From Porphyromonadaceae bacterium (GTDB taxonomy: Bacteria; Bacteroidota; Bacteroidia; Bacteroidales; Dysgonomonadaceae): a stretch of 64,000 bases of DNA. The translations under genes were made by a program, and so were the position numbers. Positions within the stretch are counted from its first letter, which is position 1. Each line of letters begins with the position of its first letter. The stretch spans positions 62,001 through 126,000 of the forward strand of contig JAJFTO010000020.1 in assembly GCA_021372865.1 (NCBI GenBank). Direction: 5' to 3'. The notes beneath the pieces were generated by a model. That model was not told the DNA's origin. It saw only the letters and a program-made list of their open reading frames with translations, and did not search any database. Below are positions 45,789 through 56,500 of the stretch, piece by piece.

Positions 45789-47024
45789 TTATTTGGGCTT
45801 TTTCCACAATAACGAACTGTCTCCATAACTCAGGAACCGGTAATCGTGATGCAGCGCATAATCATATATTTTTTCCCAGTCGTCACCCACAAAGGCAGCA
45901 ATGAGTAACAACAATGTACTCTGCGGTTGATGGAAATTTGTAATGATTGCATCGGCATAATGAAATCTATAACCCGGTACTATGATAATCTGTGTGTCGG
46001 CAATCAGCCGGTCTTGTCCCTGTCGGTTGAGATAACTAAGAATCTGCTGAAGTGCCTGCGTGGGTGAAACAGAGTCGCCAGTATCATCGTAAGGTTCCCA
46101 CTGTTTCACGTTCAGTTCCTGTGCAGAGGTTTCAGGGCGGAGGTACAGTTTTCTCCCGATGTAATACAGGCTCTCCACGGTACGCAGAGAAGTGGTACCC
46201 ACTACGATCAGTTTGCCTTGATTATTCAGCAGTTTTTCTATTGTTTCCCGCTCCACGATGATAAACTCGGTATGCATGGTATGCCCGGCGATTGTATTTG
46301 ATTTCACGGGTCGGAAGGTGCCTGCTCCCACGTGCAGCGTCACTTCGGCAGTAGCGATACCCTTTTGGTGAAGCTGCCCCATCACATCGGGCGTAAAGTG
46401 AAGTCCTGCGGTGGGTGCGGCTACCGAGCCTTCAATACGGGAATAAACGGTTTGATATGTTTCATCGTCCCTGGCGTCGGCTGAACGATTGAGATAGGGA
46501 GGGATGGGAAGTTTGCCGGCAAGCTCAAGCAACTCAGAGAAGGAAAGTCCGGCCTGATCCCATGAAAATTGAATCACCCACTCTCCGCCGTTTGCATCCT
46601 TCTTCTCTGCCTTCAATGTAACCACGCCCTCATCACAGGGTACCTCCATAAACAACGGTTCTTCCTTCCACTTCTTGGCGTTGCCAATCATGCAACTCCA
46701 TGCACATTGCTGCCGCTGTTGAAAGTTTAGTGCATAATCTGCAGGCGCATGAGGGGATAGACAAAATATCTCTATCTGTGCTCCTGTTTCCTTTTGGAAT
46801 AACAAACGGGCATGGATCACACGGGTGTTGTTAAAAAGAAGGAGGCTTTCCTCAGGCAGCAATGTGGGCAACTCGCTGAATGTATAGGAATACAACAGTC
46901 CGTCACTGTATTGTAACAGTTTCGACCCGTCTCTTTGAGAAAGAGGATATTTTGCAATTTTATCGTCGGGGAGATGATAATTAAAACGGGATATCTGCAA
47001 CGCCCCAATCTGGTCCTTTTTCAT
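45789..47024 (-). CDS. queA: S-adenosylmethionine:tRNA ribosyltransferase-isomerase
   Basis: 411 residues, longer than the roughly 356 of E. coli QueA, as many Bacteroidota versions are. Signatures: FNYHLPDDKIAKYPLSQRD at the N-terminus, NNTRVIHARL, PTAGLHFTPDV, TLHVGAGTFRPV and ITNFHQPQSTLLLLIAAF. It transfers and isomerises the ribosyl part of SAM onto preQ1-modified tRNA, making epoxyqueuosine. A full two-box promoter lies just upstream, in the divergent 112-bp gap shared with the Smr-domain gene. Confidence 0.96.
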   Translation of the reverse strand: MKKDQIGALQISRFNYHLPDDKIAKYPLSQRDGSKLLQYSDGLLYSYTFSELPTLLPEESLLLFNNTRVIHARLLFQKETGAQIEIFCLSPHAPADYALNFQQRQQCAWSCMIGNAKKWKEEPLFMEVPCDEGVVTLKAEKKDANGGEWVIQFSWDQAGLSFSELLELAGKLPIPPYLNRSADARDDETYQTVYSRIEGSVAAPTAGLHFTPDVMGQLHQKGIATAEVTLHVGAGTFRPVKSNTIAGHTMHTEFIIVERETIEKLLNNQGKLIVVGTTSLRTVESLYYIGRKLYLRPETSAQELNVKQWEPYDDTGDSVSPTQALQQILSYLNRQGQDRLIADTQIIIVPGYRFHYADAIITNFHQPQSTLLLLIAAFVGDDWEKIYDYALHHDYRFLSYGDSSLLWKKPK

Positions 47025-47074
47025 TTTTTACAATCGAAAAACTATTTTTCGTAGTTATTAATGTATTTATTCCG

Positions 47075-47106
47075 CAAAAATAGTCAACTTTGCAACAGGT
47101 AACAAA
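47075..47106 (-). promoter_or_regulatory. Bacteroidota-type promoter for queA
   Basis: Minus strand: TTTG (47106-47103), 20-nt spacer, perfect TATTTTTG (47082-47075). The start site would be near 47069, giving a leader of about 45 nt. Confidence 0.75.
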
Positions 47107-47136
47107 AATAAAAATACTGAAAAGAGACCCGAAAGC

Positions 47137-48207
47137 ATGAAGAAATTGGAGACAGGTGACAAAGTACGTTTTCTGAATACAGTGGGGGGAGGCGTTATAA
47201 AAGGCTTCCTCAACAAACAACTGGTGATTGTGGAGGACGAGCATGGATTTGAGGTTCCCATACTTATTTCTGAATGCGTGGTGGTAGAATCTGCCGGAAA
47301 TGAGAAGCTGGGACATACTCCCGAAAACAAAGAGACGGTGGCCGAGAAAGATCACGCGCCTTCCCTGCCCGAAGTAAAAGTGAGTGCTCACGACACAGTG
47401 CAGGAAACATCCGAAGGGGAAGAGATCACAGCCTGCCTTGCCTTCCTGCCCACAGATGTAAAAAACCTCTCGACTTCCACTTACGAATGTTATTTCGTGA
47501 ACGACAGCAACTACTATTTGTTTTTCAATTACATGAGTCGTGAAAACAATTCATGGAAAAGTCGCTACAGCGGTTCCATCGAGCCAAACACCAAGATTTT
47601 CCTGGAAGAATTTGATAAAACAACACTCAATGAAATTGAAAAAGTGTCTGTCCAGTTTATCGCTTTCAAGCACCAGAAACCTTTCCGTTTCAAGAATCCC
47701 TGTTCCGTGGAATTGCGCATTGATACAGTAAAATTTTACAAGTTACACAGTTTCAGGGAAAACGACTACTTCGAGGATGATGCGCTACTCTATTTTATCA
47801 TGCAGAATGATGTTCCCGAAAGGGAGATGCTTGTTTCAGCAGGCGATCTGGAGCGTGCCATCAGAGAAAAGAAATCCGGTGAAAGTCGTCCACGCATTCA
47901 ACGGATCGAAAAAAAAGAGAAAGATCAGCCGATTGAAATCGACCTGCATGCCGGTGCATTACTCGATACCACTGCAGGAATGAACAATGCTGATCTGTTG
48001 GAGTACCAGTTAAGAAAATTTAATGAGGTGATGACCAGCCATATCAATAATAAAAACAAAAAAATTGTATTTATTCATGGCAAAGGTGACGGAGTATTAA
48101 AGAATGCCATCCTGAAAGAATTGAAAACCAAATATCCCAAATGTTATTTTCAAGACGCCTCCTTTCAGGAATACGGCTATGGGGCGACCATGGTAACAAT
48201 AAAGTAA
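47137..48207 (+). CDS. DUF2027 domain protein with C-terminal Smr domain
   Basis: 356 residues. The first 230 or so hold the DUF2027 region, opening with GDKVRFLNTVGGGVIKGF (an SH3-like fold resembling the MutS2/KOW type). The C-terminal Smr domain (about 265-356) shows EIDLHAGALLD and IHGKGDGVLKNAI, where the HGxG motif is expected to bind nucleic acid or act in cleavage. It is common in Bacteroidota and often called a MutS2-related Smr protein; possible action on nucleic acid or on collided ribosomes is inferred from Smr relatives. A lipoprotein gene follows after 9 bp. Confidence 0.9.
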   Translation: MKKLETGDKVRFLNTVGGGVIKGFLNKQLVIVEDEHGFEVPILISECVVVESAGNEKLGHTPENKETVAEKDHAPSLPEVKVSAHDTVQETSEGEEITACLAFLPTDVKNLSTSTYECYFVNDSNYYLFFNYMSRENNSWKSRYSGSIEPNTKIFLEEFDKTTLNEIEKVSVQFIAFKHQKPFRFKNPCSVELRIDTVKFYKLHSFRENDYFEDDALLYFIMQNDVPEREMLVSAGDLERAIREKKSGESRPRIQRIEKKEKDQPIEIDLHAGALLDTTAGMNNADLLEYQLRKFNEVMTSHINNKNKKIVFIHGKGDGVLKNAILKELKTKYPKCYFQDASFQEYGYGATMVTIK

Positions 48208-48216
48208 AGACTTATT

Positions 48217-48810
48217 ATGATGAAGAGAAATATTACAATCCTCATTGCGGCTGTCATACTTACAGGCTGCAGCGTTATGAACCAGATCGGTGGCGCCATT
48301 CAGCTCTCTCAGAGTGAATACAAGTATCACTCCCTGAATAATATTCTGCTGGCAGGTATTAACCTGGGGGATGCATCCAGCATCTCTGTCTCTAATCTGG
48401 CTTCGATAGCCACAGTGTTGGCCAGAGGTTCCTCGATGCAGTCCATTCCTTTCAGCATGACCCTTAATATGGATGTGACCAATCCAAACAGCTCCGCCGC
48501 ATTTCTCGATGCCCTTGATTACGCCATTCAAATCAATGACATGGAATTTGTGCAAGGAAAAATGGATATTCCCATCCGCATTGAGCCTGGAGAAACGAAG
48601 GTCGTGGGCATCCCCGTCAGTGTGGATCTGAAAAGTCTGATGAACCGTTATTCGCAGGAAAGGTTAACCAATGAAATGAGTGCCTTCCTGGGGATTACCC
48701 CCAACGAGACGTCTGTATCGGTAAAATTATGGCCAAAATTCAGCGTGGGTGGTACACTTGTAAAGGTGCCTGCTGCAATTCCTGTAGTTTTCAAGTTCGG
48801 GGGAAAATGA
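48217..48810 (+). CDS. LEA14-like lipoprotein
   Basis: 197 residues. A lipoprotein signal (ILIAAVILTGC, Cys18) leads into a beta-sandwich of the LEA type 2 / water-stress-hypersensitive kind: paired repeats such as SIPFSMTLNMDVTNPNSSAA and LDYAIQINDMEFVQGKMDIP followed by ETKVVGIPVSVD. Such proteins are envelope-bound and of unknown function. It follows the Smr gene by 9 bp, so they are probably cotranscribed, and it converges on the thioesterase gene with 16 bp between stops. Confidence 0.8.
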   Translation: MMKRNITILIAAVILTGCSVMNQIGGAIQLSQSEYKYHSLNNILLAGINLGDASSISVSNLASIATVLARGSSMQSIPFSMTLNMDVTNPNSSAAFLDALDYAIQINDMEFVQGKMDIPIRIEPGETKVVGIPVSVDLKSLMNRYSQERLTNEMSAFLGITPNETSVSVKLWPKFSVGGTLVKVPAAIPVVFKFGGK

Positions 48811-48826
48811 TGCCTGACGAGGGTTT

Positions 48827-49561
48827 TCACACCTCTTCGAACACGATGCGTGCCCGGCAAACAGTGCCTTTCCCATGTGTTTCAATCTGAAATGCATAGT
48901 CGGCCTGCCCCTTTAACTGGCGATAGACCTCTCCCGAATCGTCAAAAGTAAGTTCTTTCAGAAAGTTGATCTCAAACCGGCGGATATGATGCTTCCGGTA
49001 AAAATCGGGCGTAAAACAATCGGACAACCATTCTACATAGTGGAGGCTGTTGGCATGATTATTTACATCGATATCACTATATTTCACCCGAAAACTATTT
49101 GCTACCTCTCCCGACACGTTGGGAATACGTCCTGGTTCCCCGAGGGGAGTACTTTCCGGCAAGATGAATTGACGCATGCCAGGGAGCGTGTCAAGCAGCA
49201 CACTACGCCGTGTACGCATATCCATTACCGCCCAGGAAGAAGCTGCGTGCCCGATGATAAGGTCTGCGCCGTCGTATATCCTGAAATTGCGCGTCGTGAA
49301 AGCAGTGCCAATATGCTCGATCCAGGTCTCAATGGTCAGGGAATCGTTTTCGGTAGGCATTCTTTGCATGTCGATCACCAGACGTGACAAAACCCAGGTA
49401 AAACAGTCACTTTGCAGCTCCAGCAAGCCAAAACCATTCTCATCGGCATTCTTTCCGGCAGTAATCAGAATAAAGTTAGTAAGCGAAACCAGCGAAACCC
49501 TTCTGCGAAAATCTATGTCCTGTGCCTCTATATCGTAACTGTATTTTTTCTTTGCTGTCAT
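48827..49561 (-). CDS. Acyl-ACP thioesterase (FatA/FatB-like)
   Basis: 244 residues forming two hotdog domains. SFRVKYSDIDVNNHANSLHY in the second domain holds the Asn and His catalytic residues (NNHANS). The first domain includes ENDSLTIETWIEHIGTAFTTRNF. It would release free fatty acids from acyl carrier protein. The gene is monocistronic with a perfect promoter box 20 bp upstream. Confidence 0.9.
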   Translation of the reverse strand: MTAKKKYSYDIEAQDIDFRRRVSLVSLTNFILITAGKNADENGFGLLELQSDCFTWVLSRLVIDMQRMPTENDSLTIETWIEHIGTAFTTRNFRIYDGADLIIGHAASSWAVMDMRTRRSVLLDTLPGMRQFILPESTPLGEPGRIPNVSGEVANSFRVKYSDIDVNNHANSLHYVEWLSDCFTPDFYRKHHIRRFEINFLKELTFDDSGEVYRQLKGQADYAFQIETHGKGTVCRARIVFEEV

Positions 49562-49580
49562 CGTTCCAAATTATGAACCG

Positions 49581-49588
49581 CAAAAGTA
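49581..49588 (-). promoter_or_regulatory. Promoter -7 box of the thioesterase gene
   Basis: Perfect TACTTTTG on the minus strand, 20 bp before the ATG at 49561. The expected upstream TTTG is not clear. Confidence 0.5.
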
Positions 49589-49624
49589 CAAAATAAAAGC
49601 CTTTTACGGGACAGAATTTATACC

Positions 49625-49760
49625 TATCTTTGTTTATACAGTGATGCGGAAAGATTTGTGGTCACCCTCTACGGGAGTCTGGCCGCCAAGGCCATCGCTC
49701 TACAAGGAAACGGGTGAAGGTGGACTGGCCAAAGGACATAATTTTTAATAAAAAAAGATC
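49625..49760 (+). other. Unassigned promoter-driven transcript candidate upstream of ruvA
   Basis: A perfect TATCTTTG box (49625-49632) faces right, with no recognised gene until ruvA at 49880. From about 49639 the sequence is GC-rich compared with the AT-rich DNA around it and can pair with itself: TCACCC with GGGTGA enclosing GGAG/CTCT and GGCC/GGCC. It also contains a 34-codon frame from an ATG at 49645 to a TAA at 49747-49749, with no recognisable product. A second small inverted repeat (TACCGT/ACGGTA, 49783-49801) follows. It could be a small RNA, a leader of ruvA-sprA, a leader peptide or a gene remnant. Confidence 0.4.
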
Positions 49761-49879
49761 AGATATACTTTTTTCCGGTTTTTACCGTTATAAATACGGT
49801 ATTACGTAATCAACACCCTGCCGTTTTTACTGTGTAAAATAAAACACCACCGGTAGACGGCGAATTGAATACTTCAGAT

Positions 49880-50470
49880 ATGATAGACTATATTAAGGGA
49901 GATGTGGCAGAACTGACTCCGGCAAATGTCACGATTGAGTGCGGAGGCGTCGGTTATCAGATGAATATCTCGCTCAACACCTATGGAGCCCTCAACAACA
50001 AGCAGTCGGTAAAACTTTATGTGCATGAAGTAATCCGCGAAGATGCATATATTTTGTTCGGCTTCATGGACAAACACGAGCGGGAACTTTTTCTGCTACT
50101 GATCAGTGTATCGGGTGTAGGTCCCGGTACCGCGCGGGTCATCCTCTCCTCCCTCAGTGCCAAAGAGCTGGAGAATGTGATTGCCACGGAGAATGTCACC
50201 GTGCTACAGTCGGTGAAAGGCATCGGTGCAAAAACAGCACAAAGAATCATTGTAGACCTGAAAGACAAGATCAAGTTTACCGACGAGAGCGGAACCATAC
50301 AATTGCCGGCCAAAGCCGATCTGTCTGAAACAGGTCATGCCGCCGTCTCCGCGCTGGTGATGCTCGGTTTTGTACAGACAGCCTCACAAAAGGTGGTATC
50401 AAAAATAATTAGGGAATCACCCTCCATGCCGGTTGAGGGTGTCATTAAAGAAGCATTGAAGAGATTATAA
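49880..50470 (+). CDS. ruvA: Holliday junction branch migration protein RuvA
   Basis: 196 residues from the ATG at 49880 ([20 protein letters not shown]), matching the conserved start; a TTG at 49865 is less likely. Domains: OB fold (1-62), tandem helix-hairpin-helix ([14 protein letters not shown] and [20 protein letters not shown]), and the C-terminal RuvB-binding helices ([20 protein letters not shown]). It binds four-way junctions and loads RuvB. The sprA gene follows in the same frame after a 60-bp gap, an arrangement seen in other Bacteroidota. Confidence 0.97.
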   Translation: MIDYIKGDVAELTPANVTIECGGVGYQMNISLNTYGALNNKQSVKLYVHEVIREDAYILFGFMDKHERELFLLLISVSGVGPGTARVILSSLSAKELENVIATENVTVLQSVKGIGAKTAQRIIVDLKDKIKFTDESGTIQLPAKADLSETGHAAVSALVMLGFVQTASQKVVSKIIRESPSMPVEGVIKEALKRL

Positions 50471-50530
50471 ACAGCGGTCTGGTTACGTAATACGTTTTTT
50501 TGGATAAAAAATCGTATAGCTGTTGTCTCT

Positions 50531-53500
50531 CTGAAAAAAAACGTTTACATAGTACTCCTGTTGTTCCTGTTTATGACAAACGGGATCTGCAGTCTTCGTG
50601 CACAAATAAGTTTATCGGGCCTCAGGACAGAAGTTCGCTATGATTATCTGTATGATCGTTACATCTTTGAGAAAAAGATTGGTAACGTGGTCGTGGGGAC
50701 CCCCTACTCCATGACACCAGAAGAATATATGGCATACCGGCTGCGCCGGATGCAAACCGACTATTTCCGTGAACGCAATGCACTCGGCGACAGCCTTCAG
50801 CTCCCGTTAAAAACTTTTTCGCCTGTTCTCCTGGGGAAACAGAGCGCCCCACGGGAAACTATCTTCGGCCCCGGAGGACTGCGCCTTACCACCCAGGGTT
50901 ATGTGGAAATGTCGGCGGGAATGAACAGGAATGTCACCAACAACCCTACCCTCCCGCAACGGGCGCGCAAAAGGAGTATGTTCAACTTCGATCAACAGAT
51001 CCAGCTCCATGTAAATGCGAAGGTGGGAGATAAGATTGACTTCGACGTCAATTACGACACCGAGTCGACTTTTGATTTTCAGAACAAACAAATCAAAATG
51101 GCTTACCGGGGAAATGAAGATGACATCATACAGAACATAGAGGCGGGCAACGTGAGCATGAACACCAGCAACTCACTCATTCAGGCGGGATCAACGCTGT
51201 TCGGGATCAAATCGGAACTACAGTTTGGGAAACTGAGAGTAAATGGTCTTTTTTCACAGCAACAATCGGAATCACAAACCATCAATACCCGCGGAGGGAT
51301 ACAAACAACGTCCTATGAGTTCTCCGCCGACCAGTATGACGAAAACAGGCATTTCTTTCTGGGTTACTGGTTTCGGGATAAATATGACGAATCGCTGGAA
51401 AAGATGCCTTACATTCAGTCGCCTGTTTCTATTACCCGAATGGAAGTATGGGTAACCAACAGACGGGGCGATTATGCCAGATCGAGGAATATTATCGCCT
51501 TTGCCGATCTTGGGGAAAGCGATCATATTCACAACGGCGCATGGATACCCCAAGGAACCAACGGGATACCCTATAACAAGGCCAATACGTTGTACGAACA
51601 GCTCACCGGAATATGGTCCGGGGCAAGGGAGAGCAACGGGGCGTCACAGATTTTTCCGGCCGGTATTGAGGCGGGTGTGGACTACGAAAAGCTGGAAAAT
51701 GCACGTCTCCTCTCTTCTTCTGAATACAGTTTTCAGCCCCAACTGGGATATCTGTCACTGAGCATGCCTCTGCAACCCGACGAAGTACTGGCCGTTGCTT
51801 ACGAGTTTACCTACCGTGGTGAGGTATACCAGGTAGGTGAATTTTCGACGGACGTGCGGGAAGATGCCACGGACAGCGGCAATGAAGCCGGTGCCATTTT
51901 TCTAAAACTGCTCAAGCCGGTATCGCTGTCGCCCCGCGCCTACACCTGGGATTTGATGATGAAAAACATCTATTCCCTCGGCCAGGGCGCCTACAACATA
52001 CAGCGGGATCACTTCCGGCTGCAGATTACCTGGCAGAGCGACACCCGGGGATTATACCTGAATTATATTCCCGAAAACGGTATCCGGGAAGAGTTGCTAC
52101 TGCAGGTGATGCACCTCGACAGGCTAAACAGCAGAAATGATCCTTCTCCCGATGGCGTCTTCGACTTTCTGGAAGGTTATACGGTAGATTCACAAAACGG
52201 ACAGATTATCTTTCCCGCGGTGGAGCCTTTCGGTTCTTACCTGCGAAAGAAAATAGGCAACGATGTCATCGCTGAAAAATATGTCTATCAGGAATTGTAT
52301 GATTCCACGCTCACGATGGCGCGTCAGTACCCGGAAAAAAACAAATTCAGGATCAGCGGTGAATACAAAGGTTCTTCGGGTACGGAGATTAATCTGAATG
52401 CCATGAATGTGGCCCGCGGGTCGGTGCGTGTGGCCGCGGCCGGTGTTCTGCTCACCGAGGGGGTCGACTATACGGTAGATTATGTATCCGGTACGGTGAA
52501 CATCACCAATCAGGCCATCCTTGCCGCGGGAACACCCGTAAGCGTCACGCTCGAGAACCGGCAACTGACGCAGTTGCAGCGAAAGACCCTTACGGGGCTG
52601 GATGTGAACTACGATTTTTCAAAAAACTTATCTTTCGGCGCCACATTGATGTACTATACCGAAAAACCGCTCACGATGAAGTCGGCTTTCGGCGATGAAT
52701 CCTCCAAAAACACATTATGGGGCACCCATCTGAACTACAGGAAACAGTCGTACGCACTCACCAACCTCATCGACATGCTTCCATTCGTCGAAGCCACTGC
52801 ACCTTCTCAAGTGACAGCAAACATCGAGTTCGCACAAATGCTTCCGGGGCATTACGAAAACAAATATACAGGCAGTTATTCCTATCTCGATGATTTTGAA
52901 TCCTCCACATCGGCCATTGACCTGCGCACGCCCTATGCCTGGTCACTTGCAGCCACACCCTACAACAACACCTCTTCCGGTCTGTTTCCGGAGGCATCGC
53001 TCACGAACGACATCGATTATGGAAAAAACCGGGCTCAACTGGCGTGGTTCTATATCGACGGTATCTTTACCCGAAGAAACTCCAGCCTTACGCCCGCCCA
53101 CATTAAAAACGATATCGACCAGCTTTCTGATCACAGGGTACGGGAGGTCTACGAGAGGGAGATATTTCCCAACCGCGACGTACTGTACGGTCAGCCAGCC
53201 ACGCTGCCCGTACTCAATCTCTCCTATTATCCCGATGAACGCGGGCCCTATAACCTGGACACCGATGTCGACGCCAATGGCAGGCTACTTGATCCACGCC
53301 GACGCTGGGGCGGCATCACCCGCCGCATGGATACCCGCGATTTTGAAGCGGCGAACATTGAGTATATCGAGTTCTGGCTGATGGATCCTTTCGTAAACGA
53401 TACGACAGGTAGCTCACAGGGAGGGGATCTCTATTTTAATCTCGGAGAAATATCGGAAGATATCCTGAAAGACGGAAAAAAATTCTTCGAGAACGGACTA

Positions 53501-56500
53501 CCTGTAGAGGGTGACACAGCGGCTGTAGGAAAGTCGGTGTGGGGTAAATATTCCAAAAGAGAGTCTACCGTGTATGGCTTCGACAACTCTTTGGGAATGG
53601 AATCGCGCAAATTGCAGGATACGGGATTGAACGGTCTGAACAGCGAGGAAGAAAAAACATATCCTGCCTATGCAAACTATCTTGATGAGCTGCGACAGCA
53701 TCTCTCCGGAGAAAAGATTTCTAAAATGCAGAACGATGCCCATTCACCACTCAATGATCCGGCAGGTGACGACTTCCGCCATTATCGCGGACAGAAACAG
53801 GACCAGCAGCAACTGAGCATTCTCGATCGATACAAATATTACAACGCCACCGAAGGTAACTCGCAATCGCCGGAAGACAATGACCCTTATCACAGCGTTT
53901 CGCGCACAACGCCAGATGTCGAGGACATTGACAACGACCACACCCTGAATGAAAATGAATCCTACTTCCAATACAAAGTATCTCTTCGTCCCGGAACGCT
54001 GGAGGTAGGATCCAATTTCATCACGGATAAAAGGGAGGTGAGCCTGAAGTTGCGCAATGGAAATGACGGCAGCGTAACCTGGTATCAGTTCAGGATACCG
54101 ATCCGTGAATATCAGACCCGCACCGGCAACATACAGGGGTTTCACAATATCCGGTTTATGCGAATGTTTCTCACCGGCTTCGAGGAACCGGTATTTCTCC
54201 GTTTTGCCACGCTGGAACTGGTACGCAGCGAATGGCGGAGTTACCGCAACGATCTTATCACCGGGGGAACGCCCACCGGGACCGGCAAACTGGAAATATC
54301 TGCCGTAAACATCGAGGAAAACGGAAACAGGACACCGGTAAATTATCTGTTACCTCCCGGCGTAACACGCATACTGGATCCGGCCCAGCCTCAATTGCGG
54401 CAGGAAAACGAACAGTCGCTCTCCCTCAAAGTTACCCATCTTGATCCGGGTGATACACGGGCAGTGTATAAAAACAGCATGTATGACCTGCGTCGTTACA
54501 AACGGATACAGATGTTTGTGCATGCAGAAAAGTTACAAGATAATACGGATGAGCTGAAAGACGGAGATTTTGCCATCTTCGTGCGGCTGGGTTCGGATTA
54601 CAGAAACAATTTCTACGAATATGAGATTCCACTTCGCCTCACGCCCGAAGGACAATACAGTGCACACACACCTTCGGGACAGCAAGCCGTATGGCCAAAG
54701 GAAAACATGTTCGACTTCCCGCTGGAACTGTTTACAGGCCTGAAACTCGATCGCAATGTCAATCAACATTCCGGGAACGGGATCGATTATTTTACACCCT
54801 ACACGCAATCCGATCCGGGGAAACCGGAAAACCGGATCACCATCATGGGCAATCCCTCACTGGCAGAGGTGAAGGTATTGATGATCGGCATCCGCAACAA
54901 CAGCCGGGAAGTAAGGTCGGGAGAGATATGGGTGAACGAAATGCGACTGAGTGAATTCGATGAGAAAGGAGGTTGGGCAACCCGGGGCAATGTAAACCTG
55001 GCCCTCTCTGACCTGGGTACGATTCACTTTGCAGGACAAAAGGAAACCGCCGGTTTCGGAGCACTCGACCAGAACCTGCTGTCACGCCGCAACGATGACT
55101 ATACTTCGGTACAGATCTCAATGAACATGGAACTGGGACGTTTCCTTCCAAAAAAAGCAAAAATATCTGCACCCTTTCATTATGTATGGTCCGGTGAAAC
55201 AATGGCCCCCCTTTATGATCCTTTTAACCGGGATATCCTGTTGAAGGAAACATTAAGCGAGGCCGGTAACCAGGCCATTCGCGACTCCATAAAAAGTGTG
55301 GTGCTCACCCGCAGAAGCATCCGGGGGCTCAGTTTCAACAACGTAAAGAGCGATGTCAAAAGTAAAAGCCCAATGCCTTACGATCCGGCAAACTTCAGAT
55401 TCAGCTATGCGAGAAATGAAGAGAAATACCATGGTCCTGACACAGAATATTCATTCACAAAAGATTTCAGGCAGGAGTTTCAATATTCATATACCCCTTT
55501 GACGAAACCTTGGGAACCGTTTAAAGCGCTGGATAGCTCTTCGGGCTGGTTGAAACTGATTCAATCTCTTCGTTTCAATTTCCTGCCCGGTAACATCGGG
55601 ATAAGCAGCATCATCACGCGCCACTATCAGGAAACTCAACTAAGGGATTTACAAGCCCTCCTTTTTTTTGACAGCGACTTCTACTGGAACAGGGATTTCT
55701 CATTCAGTTGGGATCCCACTGGAAACCTGCACACTTCGTTCCGCTCCGGCACCGTCGCGGAGATTGAGGAGCCCTACCTGCAGGTCAATAAGGAGATCAG
55801 CCGCAGCGACTATGAAATATGGAAAGACTCGGTTGTCCAGAGCATCCGCGACTTGGGTAAACCATTCAGTTACTTCCAAAATGCCGATGTCACCTACACG
55901 CTTCCCCTTGCGAAGGTACCCCTGATGGACTGGATCAACTCCAGTGCGGCCTACAATGCAGGTTACCGATGGGAACGCGGAGCAATGACCGAGGGTGAGA
56001 ATATGGGCAACTTCCTGCAGAACGACCTCTCTTTCACTTTTCAGAGCCGGTTTAATTTGAATGCTCTCTACTACAAAATACCTTTTCTGCGGCGTGCAAA
56101 CAAGGGGTTCGCACCGCTACATCGCGTCATGACGATGGTACGTCAGATAAATCTCAACATTGTCCATAAGAGACGGACCGACCTTCCCGGTTACGATCCG
56201 TCAGTGGGCGATTTCTTTGGACAACAAAAAAGTACTGACGGCCTTCTTCCGGGCTTGGGATTTGCCTTTGGGATGGAAGGAGGGGAGAAATTTGTGAGGA
56301 AAGCCATGACACACCATCATCTGGTGATGAGTGAGGATAACCTCAGGCCGGCCATATTCAACCAGACGCAGCAAATCAGAATGGATGCTTCCATAGAACC
56401 TTTACCAGGACTCAGCATATATCTGCACACATTGTATGAGGACAACCAGCGCACGGAACTGCAATATATGATTGAAGGAATGCCCAGGGTCCGCGGTGGA

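Noticed and set aside
49700..49745. Resemblance of AGGAAACGGGTGAAGG to a cobalamin riboswitch core
   Set aside because: The following CCGC and ACTGT parts of that core are absent, and the genes downstream have no link to cobalamin.
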